Assembly: GCA_041652635.1 (NCBI GenBank)
Contig: JBAZGW010000022.1
Location: forward strand, 1-19,871
Direction of reading: 5' to 3'
DNA: 19,871 bases
From: Undivivens sp041652635
GTDB taxonomy: Bacteria; Omnitrophota; Gorgyraeia; Gygaellales; Profunditerraquicolaceae
How positions within the stretch are numbered: the first letter of the stretch is position 1; each line of letters begins with the position of its first letter. Both the position numbers and the translations under genes were made by a program. Shown piece after piece: positions 1-6,041 of the stretch. Below the pieces are notes generated by a model. The model did no database searches, was not told the origin of the DNA, and saw only the letters and a program-made list of their open reading frames with translations.

Positions 1-514
1 AAGAACTGCTGGTCCCGGTATCCTCCATAATATCTTCAATCTCGCTGCGCATGACCGACGTGGATACAGTGGCGTATTTAAGGTAAAACACCTTGGTGAT
101 CGTCTCCAGGCGCGGTTTGCCCCAATCCTTGACAATGAACAAATTGGCGCTTCTGTCGTATTCATAGGAAAGGTTGTTGGCCTTGAAAAGCTTATTCATC
201 GCGTCCTGCACGGGGACTTTATCGAGATACAAAGTGATCTTCCTCTCCTGAACCGCCTCGGAGGCTATGAAATTCATGCCCGACTGCATGGAAAAGATCT
301 TCAACACGTCTTTCAGGTTCACATCCTGAAGATCCATGGATATGGTTTGATTTTGCTGCCCGCCATTGGATGCGGCGGGACCAGAACCCGCCTGAGCCGG
401 CTGGCTCTGAACAGCAGTCTGGGAAACGGCCGTATCGGCCGCGAAAGTAACGGTGCCCCCGGAAAGCATGAGAGAAAGTAGTATCAGGAAATATGATTTA
501 ATGATTCTCTCCAT
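1..514 (-). CDS. pilQ: Type IV pilus secretin, N-terminal part (window edge)
   Basis: N-terminal 171 residues of a secretin subunit, cut by the window start. Secretins form the outer-membrane ring through which a type IV pilus (or type II pseudopilus substrate) passes. The protein opens with a Sec signal peptide (MERIIKSYFLILLSLMLSGG, then a cleavage region near FAADTA) and a Gln/Ala/Ser-rich linker. A secretin/TonB short N-terminal (STN) domain follows: MDLQDVNLKDVLKIFSMQSG, then NFIASEAV...KITLYLDKVPVQDAMNKLF. An N-domain starts at VFYLKYATVSTSV. No AMIN domain precedes the STN. The ATG has a strong AGGAGG Shine-Dalgarno at 523-528 and starts 15 bp after pilP ends, so it is the last visible gene of the pil operon. 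The MN-O-P-Q order favours PilQ; GspD is the alternative. Confidence 0.85.
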   Translation of the reverse strand, partial: MERIIKSYFLILLSLMLSGGTVTFAADTAVSQTAVQSQPAQAGSGPAASNGGQQNQTISMDLQDVNLKDVLKIFSMQSGMNFIASEAVQERKITLYLDKVPVQDAMNKLFKANNLSYEYDRSANLFIVKDWGKPRLETITKVFYLKYATVSTSVMRSEIEDIMEDTGTSSS

Positions 515-529
515 CTTGATTACCTCCTA

Positions 530-1048
530 TTATTTTGCAGGACCGCTCCCCTGGGATTTAGTGTCTATTGCAGGAGGAGGAAGATTATAATTTTTATAAT
601 CGAAGAAAACGACTACGCCTTCTTTTGTAATATCCACCACTTTCACTTCAGCTTCAACCATATCGCCTATCTTAACGACTTTTCTGTTAACGATCGCCTG
701 CGGAAAAGCCCCTCCCCAGATAATACCGCTGACAACCAACGGCGGCAACGGCTTGGATTGCTGCGCGCCGGCGGCGGCATTCTGACTGTTGACCGGCTTC
801 TGTTCGATACCTTTGAACGGATCCTTCAATCCATCGGCTTTATACTGCACTTCACGGTGAGTGAACGCCTGCGGCGGCGCCCCGCCTTCCGATCTGGGAT
901 TACTGGTCAACGCGGCTTCCGCCCCCGAAGCAGGCACGGCGGCCGCGCATACTCCGCCGCTGAGAACCATACTTATTACGAACGCCGGTAATATGATCCG
1001 CGGATTTGCAACAGCCATTTTTCTTTTCCCGTCAATATTTATCAGCAA
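530..1048 (-). CDS. pilP: PilP-like pilus assembly protein
   Basis: 172-residue protein of the PilP type, which bridges the inner-membrane PilN/PilO complex to the PilQ secretin. Seen: a basic N-terminus (KRK) and a hydrophobic stretch at about residues 18-37; a disordered Ala/Pro/Gln-rich linker; the DPFKG segment (76-80), typical of PilP linkers; and a C-terminal beta-rich HR-type domain (VVSGIIWGG...AIVNRKVVKIGDMVEAEVKVVDI). The chosen start is TTG at 1048 because AAGGA sits 6 nt upstream; an ATG at 1018 (MAVANPRII) has a poorer site. The gap to pilO is 17 bp and to pilQ 15 bp. Cys34 lies in LSGGVC, which is not a proper lipobox, so lipidation as in Pseudomonas PilP is not supported. Confidence 0.75.
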   Translation of the reverse strand: MLINIDGKRKMAVANPRIILPAFVISMVLSGGVCAAAVPASGAEAALTSNPRSEGGAPPQAFTHREVQYKADGLKDPFKGIEQKPVNSQNAAAGAQQSKPLPPLVVSGIIWGGAFPQAIVNRKVVKIGDMVEAEVKVVDITKEGVVVFFDYKNYNLPPPAIDTKSQGSGPAK

Positions 1049-1065
1049 TGCTCTTCCTTATGATA

Positions 1066-1632
1066 TTATTTCTGCAGGTTATTGACCCAAACCGTGTTCA
1101 CCACAAGTTCCGCTTTAAGCCTTTTGCTTCTGTCGTCGTTTTCCGCGGACTCTTTCTGGTCACCCTGTTTATCCACGGGTTGCATAACAAGCGAGTAAAC
1201 CATAAAAATATCTGGAGAACTTTCCAGTTTACCGATAAACTTACCTAATGAATGGTAATCCTTGGCGAGCACCGTCAATTCATAACCATACCTCGTATAA
1301 GAAGAGTAATCCACCTCTCCGCGCGGCCTCACGGAAATGATCGACACCGAGAAGTCCCTGGCCAGGTTACTGATAGTGTTGAGGACGGCGTTCAAATCCT
1401 TGGAATTGATCAACTGTTTATAAGAATTGACCTTTTTCTCGGACTGGCTGATCGCGCTAAGCACCTCATTCTTCCTTATTTCGTTATCTTTCTGGACCTG
1501 CAAGACCTCTATCTTCTTGGCGTAAATTCCGTAGATATTATTGCCGACGATCAGGGCGAAGACGATCGCCGCGACATTAACCAGTTTATTCTTATGTTTC
1601 TGCAGGATATCGGAAGTGTTTATGTTGTTCAT
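1066..1632 (-). CDS. pilO: PilO-like pilus assembly protein
   Basis: 188-residue bitopic inner-membrane protein of the PilO family. It pairs with PilN in the type IV pilus alignment complex. Order: short cytoplasmic tail (MNNINTSDILQKHKNK), one membrane segment (LVNVAAIVFALIVGNNIYGI), a charged coiled-coil stretch (KKIEVLQVQKDNEIRKNEVL through SEKKVNSYKQL), then an alpha/beta periplasmic domain (VLNTISNLARDFSVSIISV...YGYELTVLAKDYHSLGKFIG) with the 'short-term residue' layout of PilO/GspM. The start is ATG 1632: it overlaps the stop of the PilM-PilN gene as ATGA and has AGGTGG just upstream. A longer frame beginning at 1662 would lie inside the upstream gene. Sequence identity to model PilO proteins is low, so the call rests on topology and gene order. 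Confidence 0.75.
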   Translation of the reverse strand: MNNINTSDILQKHKNKLVNVAAIVFALIVGNNIYGIYAKKIEVLQVQKDNEIRKNEVLSAISQSEKKVNSYKQLINSKDLNAVLNTISNLARDFSVSIISVRPRGEVDYSSYTRYGYELTVLAKDYHSLGKFIGKLESSPDIFMVYSLVMQPVDKQGDQKESAENDDRSKRLKAELVVNTVWVNNLQK

Positions 1633-3221
1633 GGCGCCACCTGGGACTTCACGCCCTTGCAATTGATCTCAAAGTTTGTCATCATAGTAGTGCCGGTCTT
1701 GCTCTGTTCGACCGCGTTGATATTTATATCTTTAAAATAATCTCCGAATACGGGCAAAGCCCTGAGGTTGTTAAGAAAAGAATTAACCAGGTTCATCTCC
1801 GCCTCGCTGTCTCCCGCATAAGCTATCCCCCGCATAAGAAGTTCCACATTAGAATCGTCTTTCTTAAAAATGAATTCTTTAAGCCACAGCCCGTCCGGGA
1901 CGGCGCGCGGAATACCATCCAGCAAACCGGTTATGAAAAGCTGCTTCTTTATCAACTGCTCCAGGTCCTTGATCTTCTTTTTATAAGTTTCATTTATGCC
2001 TGCCAGTTCTTCCGGGCTGAGATCGGCGGATACCGTGCTTACTGCCGGACGCACGCTTAAGATATTATCAAGTTCCTGCTCCACCGGTTTCAGGCGATAA
2101 AGTCCCAGAAGCAAAGCGAGCCCGCAGATCAGGACCCCGGCGACGATCGTTTTCGGATTGATCTTTATATCCGCGGCTAAGCTTCCGGCGCCCGCGGCAG
2201 CGCCGCCTTTAGCCGGAGCTTTCCTGATGGCCAGGGCCTTTTGCCTGGGATTAAGCACATCTATCTTTAGATTCCCCTTCATCCCGGCGGACAATGCCGC
2301 TCCGTAACTCCGCAGGAGCCCCAGGCTTAATATGCTTCCGGCTTCGGCAGCGTATTTAGTGACATCGACAAACTCCATCGTAAAACCTATTTCCTTGACA
2401 AACTCCTCCAGCAGCGGACGATAATTATTACCGGAAATAAAATAAACTTTTTCTATGCGTTTCAGCGGAAACTTCCTTTGATAATAATCCGCCGATATCC
2501 TTATTTCCGTCTTAAACTTTTCTATGATCTGATCGCTGTTGCCGTTGTCCGTCTTAAGACCTTCTCCCCCTCCCCGTATCGTCAGAGGGATATCCCTGCT
2601 GAATAAAGGATAGCCGTTTTCCAAGACCAGGAAATCCACTTCATCTTCAGCTTTCAGGTCAACGTTAAAAAGCCCTATAATACCCCTGTCGCTTACGCGC
2701 AGAAGATTCAACAACCGCAACACGCTGAAAGCGGAATACTCAACGGCGCCCACCTTAATACCGGTCTGATTCAGGAGAAATTGATATCTCGCGAAGACAT
2801 CCCGCTTGATAGCGGCGAATAAGACCATATTCCTACGGTTGATCCGGTCAAGCTGAACCTGAAAATCGAACATCAATTCTTCAAGTTTAAAAGGGATATA
2901 TTTCTTTGCCTCGAAAGCGACGGCGCTGTTTAATTCATCCTGAGGCATGACCGGAAGTTCAAAAGTGCGGATAATAAAATCTTTTCCCGGTAAAGAAAGA
3001 ACCGCGGGAGTAGAGGGGGATTTGATCTTCTTAAATTCGCTCAACAGCAGCGCCATAAGCGCCGCGTCTTCTTTATTTTTGTCCTGAGACTCGGAAGAAA
3101 CCGGGACCTGCATTGGGATGCTTATTGAAGTAACGACTTTCTTGCTGTCCACTTCAACGGCGGTGACAACCTGACTGCCGAAATATATCCCCAGAGAACC
3201 CGAAGGTTTTTTCCAGTTCAT
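1629..3221 (-). CDS. pilM: PilM-PilN fusion protein (GspL-like architecture)
   Basis: 530-residue protein joining two alignment-complex subunits that are usually separate genes. Residues 1-312 are PilM-like (actin/FtsA-type fold): LGIYFGSQVVTAVEV at the phosphate-1 position, AVLSLPGKDFIIRTFELPVM, and the PilM block LNSAVAFEAKKYIPF. Residues 319-326 (KIDVLNPR) resemble the PilN 'INLLP' tail that normally binds PilM in trans. A Gly/Ala linker, one membrane helix (about 357-376), a coiled coil and a PilN-like periplasmic domain (about 425-528) follow. The usual acidic residue of the PilM LGIDIG motif is Tyr13 here, so nucleotide binding may be altered. The start ATG shares its A with the upstream stop (TAATG); the 3' end overlaps pilO as ATGA. 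The domain order also matches GspL of type II secretion. Confidence 0.85.
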   Translation of the reverse strand: MNWKKPSGSLGIYFGSQVVTAVEVDSKKVVTSISIPMQVPVSSESQDKNKEDAALMALLLSEFKKIKSPSTPAVLSLPGKDFIIRTFELPVMPQDELNSAVAFEAKKYIPFKLEELMFDFQVQLDRINRRNMVLFAAIKRDVFARYQFLLNQTGIKVGAVEYSAFSVLRLLNLLRVSDRGIIGLFNVDLKAEDEVDFLVLENGYPLFSRDIPLTIRGGGEGLKTDNGNSDQIIEKFKTEIRISADYYQRKFPLKRIEKVYFISGNNYRPLLEEFVKEIGFTMEFVDVTKYAAEAGSILSLGLLRSYGAALSAGMKGNLKIDVLNPRQKALAIRKAPAKGGAAAGAGSLAADIKINPKTIVAGVLICGLALLLGLYRLKPVEQELDNILSVRPAVSTVSADLSPEELAGINETYKKKIKDLEQLIKKQLFITGLLDGIPRAVPDGLWLKEFIFKKDDSNVELLMRGIAYAGDSEAEMNLVNSFLNNLRALPVFGDYFKDININAVEQSKTGTTMMTNFEINCKGVKSQVAP

Positions 3222-3430
3222 TATTTATCCCCGGCTTTTAGTTCCTTGCCTGTATTCGAAGATTGTTTTCTATGATTTTTCAACCACGCATCCACTTCAC
3301 GCCGATCGAACCGCCACACTCCGCCCATTTTGATACCGGAAATCTTACCTTGATTCAGCCAGTTATAGATCGTCTGTTTTCTCAATTTCAGGTAAGACGC
3401 CAGATCATCGACATCGATCAAGCGGGACAT
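3221..3430 (-). CDS. Excisionase-type helix-turn-helix protein
   Basis: 69-residue DNA-binding protein of the HTH_17/BldC-excisionase (MerR-like) class. Pattern: DVDDLASYLKLRKQTIYNWL (helix-turn-helix, residues 7-26), QGKISGIKMGGVWRFDRREV (wing), then a basic tail. It is the first gene of the pil operon, and its TAA stop overlaps the PilM-PilN start (TAATG). No integrase or other mobile-element gene is nearby, so a local regulator of the pilus genes is more likely than a phage excisionase. The Shine-Dalgarno is weak (AAGG about 12 nt upstream). What it binds cannot be told from the sequence; the promoter at about 3528-3555 is an obvious candidate for autoregulation, by inference. Confidence 0.85.
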   Translation of the reverse strand: MSRLIDVDDLASYLKLRKQTIYNWLNQGKISGIKMGGVWRFDRREVDAWLKNHRKQSSNTGKELKAGDK

Positions 3431-3527
3431 ACTTTAGCCGGCCTTTCTGTTGATCTTTGTTTACTTAAACAGTTATTCCCTCCGGCGAAAACCACTGCTA
3501 ATCGCAGCGTTCATCGCTTTGTATATC

Positions 3528-3555
3528 ATCTTATAATCTTTTTTATTCGTGTCAA
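3528..3555 (-). promoter_or_regulatory. Putative sigma70-type promoter of the pil operon
   Basis: On the minus strand a perfect -35 TTGACA (3550-3555) is followed after 16 nt by TAAGAT (3528-3533; 4 of 6 matches to TATAAT). An overlapping TATAAG at 3530-3535 is a less well spaced alternative. Transcription would start near 3521, about 90 nt before the HTH gene. The surrounding 3431-3697 stretch is AT-rich and I see no gene in it. Confidence 0.5.
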
Positions 3556-3697
3556 CTGTTTTTACATAAATTTACCGGAACTTACTTCATCTCACGAGCA
3601 TTCACTACTGATCTTATCTTAAAGCATAAAGCAACCGGCAATATCCTACGCCGCGCGACCTGGTCTCCACTAAAAAACGGAATAATGACCTGCTGAT

Positions 3698-4132
3698 CTA
3701 TTCACTTGGTTCATAATTCACCTTCGCCGTGATACAAGCGTCCACTCCTGTAGCCGGAGAATACGCGGAACAGGCGGCGTTATTTCTGCCGCTAACGGTG
3801 ATCGCGATACTTCGAATAGCTCTGACAAGAGTCTCATCATTGACGACATAACCGGAAGTACAGGAGTGATAAGCGTTGTTGCAGATATAATTCGTGTATG
3901 TCGCCGCCGCCGCCGGCATAGGCCAATACGTGGCATCGTCGTTACGCCTCAGGCGTTCGTATCCGTAATTCATTCCGCCGACCGCCGCGTAATAGGCTTG
4001 CACGCGGCTGAAGTGTTTTCTGGAAAGAGATGTGTTACTGAGCACTATGTTCAGGACAACACCCCCCATTATTACCGCGAACACGATCACGGTCAAGACG
4101 ACAAACAGAATTACGCCTCTGGAGCGCTTCAT
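3698..4132 (-). CDS. PilX-like minor pilin / type IV pilus assembly protein
   Basis: 144-residue prepilin-like protein. The N-terminus is MKRSRG followed by a long hydrophobic helix (VILFVVLTVIVFAVIMGGVV), as in PilX/GspK-type minor pilins; the expected prepilin peptidase cut is after Gly6. Glu5 of the mature protein is absent, as in PilX and GspK and unlike major pilins. After the helix comes RVQAYYAAVGGMNYGYERLR, close to the conserved Ala-rich segment of PilX/PulK proteins. The C-terminal domain has four cysteines (CNNAYHSC, then NAACS and DACI) that could form disulfides. Its gene starts 3 bp after the winged-helix gene, with no clear Shine-Dalgarno, implying coupled translation. Tip or priming pilin is the likely role. 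Confidence 0.7.
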   Translation of the reverse strand: MKRSRGVILFVVLTVIVFAVIMGGVVLNIVLSNTSLSRKHFSRVQAYYAAVGGMNYGYERLRRNDDATYWPMPAAAATYTNYICNNAYHSCTSGYVVNDETLVRAIRSIAITVSGRNNAACSAYSPATGVDACITAKVNYEPSE

Positions 4133-4135
4133 CTA

Positions 4136-4342
4136 TTAAGGATTTTTTCGCAGGGTTATAGAAAAATCGTTTTCCGTCTGTTGTAAGATAACATGCCCTT
4201 CCCGCGCGAGCCATCCCAGACTAAGCAAGAGATTATCCCGGGACCTGTCCAGCCCGCCGGTAAGAACGGACAGATTAACGTCCCCATGCTGGTCCAGATA
4301 ATGCCATATTTCACCCGCCACGATACCGATCTCGGTAATCAT
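4136..4342 (-). CDS. Small winged-helix protein (DUF2582-like)
   Basis: 68-residue protein resembling the winged helix-turn-helix DUF2582 family: IGIVAGEIWHYLDQHGDVNL, then LDRSRDNLLLSLGWLAREGH, matching the family's G-x-IW-x-YL ... L-x-LGWLAREG pattern. Such proteins are small single-domain putative regulators without known targets. The start ATG at 4342 has a good GGGAGGG site (about 5 nt spacing). It is followed after 3 bp by the PilX-like gene, so the pair is one unit. A strong promoter lies about 350 bp upstream (4696-4724), which would give this gene a long structured leader. Linkage to pilus assembly is inference from context. Confidence 0.75.
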   Translation of the reverse strand: MITEIGIVAGEIWHYLDQHGDVNLSVLTGGLDRSRDNLLLSLGWLAREGHVILQQTENDFSITLRKNP

Positions 4343-4432
4343 CCGTCCCTCCCTTTAGAGTAACTTATTCTATTGCATTGTTACATAAGTTTCTGATAAT
4401 CGGAAATCGGATTCAGATCCCTGCGCTACTCA

Positions 4433-4520
4433 CTTCGTCCTTCGACGAAGTTTACCCTGAGCGGATTAGACTTTGCTTACCATTAAAACTTGTCGAAGGG
4501 CTTCAGGACAAACACCTGAA
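4433..4520. repeat. Degenerate REP-like palindromic repeats
   Basis: Copy one contains a hairpin CTTCGTC-cttc-GACGAAG (4433-4450) followed by TTTACCCTGAGCGG. Copy two, inverted, reads TTGTCGAAGGGCTTCAGGAC (4490-4509) and ends in a second hairpin TTCAGG-acaaaca-CCTGAA (4502-4520). On the same strand both read CCTTCGAC(G)AAGTTT. They resemble the dispersed palindrome built on CCTTCGACAAGCTCAGGAC that I associate with many environmental genomes; that family link is from memory. Confidence 0.5.
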
Positions 4521-4610
4521 CTAAATTGAATATGTTCGTTTGAACGCAAGACAAGCGCAATAGAGAACTTCCATCGAATCAAATCTCGATTTTCGGCTCT
4601 CGATCGCTCT

Positions 4611-4644
4611 GTGCGCTGTCTAAATAACTTATTTAACAGCGCAC
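4611..4644. repeat. 34-bp near-perfect palindrome
   Basis: Arms GTGCGCTGT + TAAATAA (4611-4627, with one bulged C at 4620) and TTATTTA + ACAGCGCAC (4629-4644) pair over 16 bp around a single central C. It lies about 45-80 nt downstream of the predicted transcription start at 4689. It has no following T-run on either strand, so it is not a typical terminator. It may be an operator for a dimeric regulator, an mRNA hairpin or a replication/recombination site. Confidence 0.75.
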
Positions 4645-4695
4645 TATCGCCGCCCGGAATATGCCTTTATTTATCCGCTCTCCGGCATTAAATGT

Positions 4696-4724
4696 ATTAT
4701 AGGCGCAATTCAAACAACGGTCAA
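4696..4724 (-). promoter_or_regulatory. Strong sigma70-type promoter
   Basis: Minus strand: TTGACC (-35, 4719-4724), 17-nt spacer, perfect TATAAT (-10, 4696-4701). This is the best promoter match in the window. Predicted start is near 4689, just after the stop of the zinc-ribbon gene, directed to the winged-helix/PilX pair some 346 nt downstream. Confidence 0.75.
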
Positions 4725-4739
4725 CTGCTTTCGAAAGGC

Positions 4740-4973
4740 TTAGGCCGAATCCTTGCTGTTGTAACTATTGCAGCGGGGACAAATGGAAATTCTCTCATTT
4801 TTGGTATTGATATAGCTGTGTGTACAGATCGAACAGGTCCAAACGTGGCGCATGTTCAGTAATAACCCGTTCTTTACCCTGGTCCTGTGCGCCGATAAGA
4901 ATGCCGCGGTTCCGGCGGCTGTAAACGCCAGCATAACAACTGCCAGCCCGGAAGATAGATCAACTGTTATCAT
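4740..4973 (-). CDS. Small membrane-anchored zinc-ribbon protein
   Basis: 77-residue protein with one hydrophobic segment (LAVVMLAFTAAGTAAFL, about residues 10-27) and a cytoplasmic or periplasmic knuckle pair CSIC (about 47-50) and CPRC (about 65-68), followed by NSYNSKDSA. The two CxxC pairs, 14 residues apart, look like a rubredoxin-like zinc ribbon. I do not recognise a named family. The start overlaps the end of the TonB-like gene by 14 bp and lacks a Shine-Dalgarno, suggesting coupled translation as the last gene of the Exb operon. The shortness and the metal knuckle suggest an accessory or scaffolding role; this is a guess. Confidence 0.7.
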   Translation of the reverse strand: MITVDLSSGLAVVMLAFTAAGTAAFLSAHRTRVKNGLLLNMRHVWTCSICTHSYINTKNERISICPRCNSYNSKDSA

Positions 4974-5604
4974 ATGAAGGAGAAAAATCGATGTTCACGT
5001 TATGCCACTTGCCGCTCTGAAAATAACGGCGCTGCAGTAAAAGATAATACTCCACCTGCCGGAGGACTATCAGATCCACTTCAAGGTTACCGCAGGATAT
5101 CTTCCTTTTTACTTCAATATATTCCCTCCCCCCGGCGGGAGCCGGCGTTATCCTGAAAGACAACCCGATATGCGCCTTTTCCCTGTCCTTGAAATACAGC
5201 GGGAAATAACCGGGAAGCATCGGATACATAAGAAGCGGCTGGTTCACGCCTATATGCGGAATTTCACTCCGCTCCGGACGGCTGAACTGAATTTTCATAG
5301 ACCTTACCGGCAGAGGCGCCGGTTTCAAAACCGCGCTATCATGCCCCGGGCACAAGTCTCCCCCGGAGCGGCCCGGAGCCTGAGGCATACGGAATTTAAA
5401 CCTGTTTACCGGCACGGCTTTTCTCCGGCATTCGCCGGGAACAGCGGCGGTAAAGTCCGCCCGGTCCAGGAGCCCCGCTCCAAAGAAAATATGCGGGTAT
5501 TCGACATCAGGCGCTCTCCTGATCGAAACGGAGAAAACACTCAACACAAACAGGTGCGCTGTTAAAGAAATAAATGATATTAAGCAAATATCCCCGGCAC
5601 GCAT
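4960..5604 (-). CDS. TonB-like energy transducer (divergent)
   Basis: 214-residue protein placed directly after exbD. The N-terminal membrane helix (about residues 6-28) carries S13-L-T-A-H17, the same Ser-x3-His arrangement as Ser16/His20 in the TonB membrane helix, which contacts ExbB/ExbD. A Pro/Arg-rich periplasmic middle follows (KAVPVNRFKFRMPQAPGRSG, KPAPLPVRSMK). The C-terminal part (VKRKISCGNLEVDLIVLRQV, then QRRYFQSGKWHNVNIDFSP) is compatible with a divergent TonB C-terminal domain, but I cannot prove it. The start chosen is ATG 5604, overlapping the exbD stop as TGATG; a longer frame from 5652 would run inside exbD. A TolA-like function is the alternative. Confidence 0.65.
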   Translation of the reverse strand: MRAGDICLISFISLTAHLFVLSVFSVSIRRAPDVEYPHIFFGAGLLDRADFTAAVPGECRRKAVPVNRFKFRMPQAPGRSGGDLCPGHDSAVLKPAPLPVRSMKIQFSRPERSEIPHIGVNQPLLMYPMLPGYFPLYFKDREKAHIGLSFRITPAPAGGREYIEVKRKISCGNLEVDLIVLRQVEYYLLLQRRYFQSGKWHNVNIDFSPSYDNS

Positions 5605-6008
5605 CAGTGTCCGGTAAGAATATTTATCCGCGCCGCTCCCGCCCGGCGGCACTTACCCCAGACATCGGAAAGCAAAGATAGCGGGATTGTTTCAGAGGCT
5701 TTTATCACCAAAACCCTTTCCCGGGGAAACAATTCCTTCAATTTTTCCGTGATCCGCTCCGGCGATATCGCCTTGCCGTTGAGAAAAATGTTCTCCCCGT
5801 TACGCACGATAAGTTCGTTGAACGCCGGACAGGGACTATATCCGCCGGCCGGGGCCGGATTCAAGACAATAGGAACCTGGTTAAAATACCCTGACGCGCA
5901 CACGAACAGCATAAAAAGCAAAAAGAAAATATTAACCAGCGGAATACCGATGATCACGCCTGCGATATGCTTGTAACAGGCGTTCCTGTTAAATCTATGA
6001 AAATTCAC
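5604..6008 (-). CDS. exbD: ExbD/TolR-family protein with Asn in place of the ion-path Asp
   Basis: 134-residue bitopic protein with the ExbD layout: short cytoplasmic tail, membrane helix GIPLVNIFFLLFMLFVCASG (21-40), then a periplasmic domain (LIVRNGENIFLNGKAISPER...VLVIKASETIPLSLLSDVWG...AGAARINILTG). In ExbD/TolR/MotB proteins the helix starts PLIDV or PFIDV, with an essential protonatable Asp (E. coli ExbD Asp25). Here the codon is AAT, giving Asn26. GTG start at 6008 with GGAGG 7 nt upstream; 33 bp after exbB and overlapping the TonB-like gene (TGATG). The fold assignment is secure; proton coupling is doubtful. Confidence 0.85.
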   Translation of the reverse strand: MNFHRFNRNACYKHIAGVIIGIPLVNIFFLLFMLFVCASGYFNQVPIVLNPAPAGGYSPCPAFNELIVRNGENIFLNGKAISPERITEKLKELFPRERVLVIKASETIPLSLLSDVWGKCRRAGAARINILTGH

Positions 6009-6041
6009 AGTTTCCCCTCCGGGGAAGGCAGTATTGAACGA

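Larger units (their letters stand above)
4343..4739. other. 397-bp non-coding region with promoter, palindrome and REP-like repeats
   Basis: No credible coding sequence in either strand. It holds a near-consensus minus-strand promoter (4696-4724), a 34-bp palindrome (4611-4644) and two inverted, degenerate copies of a CCTTCGACAAG-type palindromic repeat (4433-4520). The remainder (about 4521-4610) is AT-rich, with no clear signal apart from short CTCGAT-like motifs. Confidence 0.7.

Noticed and set aside
3221..3430. Prophage or integrated element marked by an excisionase
   Set aside because: No integrase, attachment repeats or phage genes nearby; the gene is coupled to pilus genes.
4343..4690. 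Known riboswitch (for example cyclic-di-GMP) in the long leader
   Set aside because: I could not match any riboswitch core; only simple hairpins are visible.
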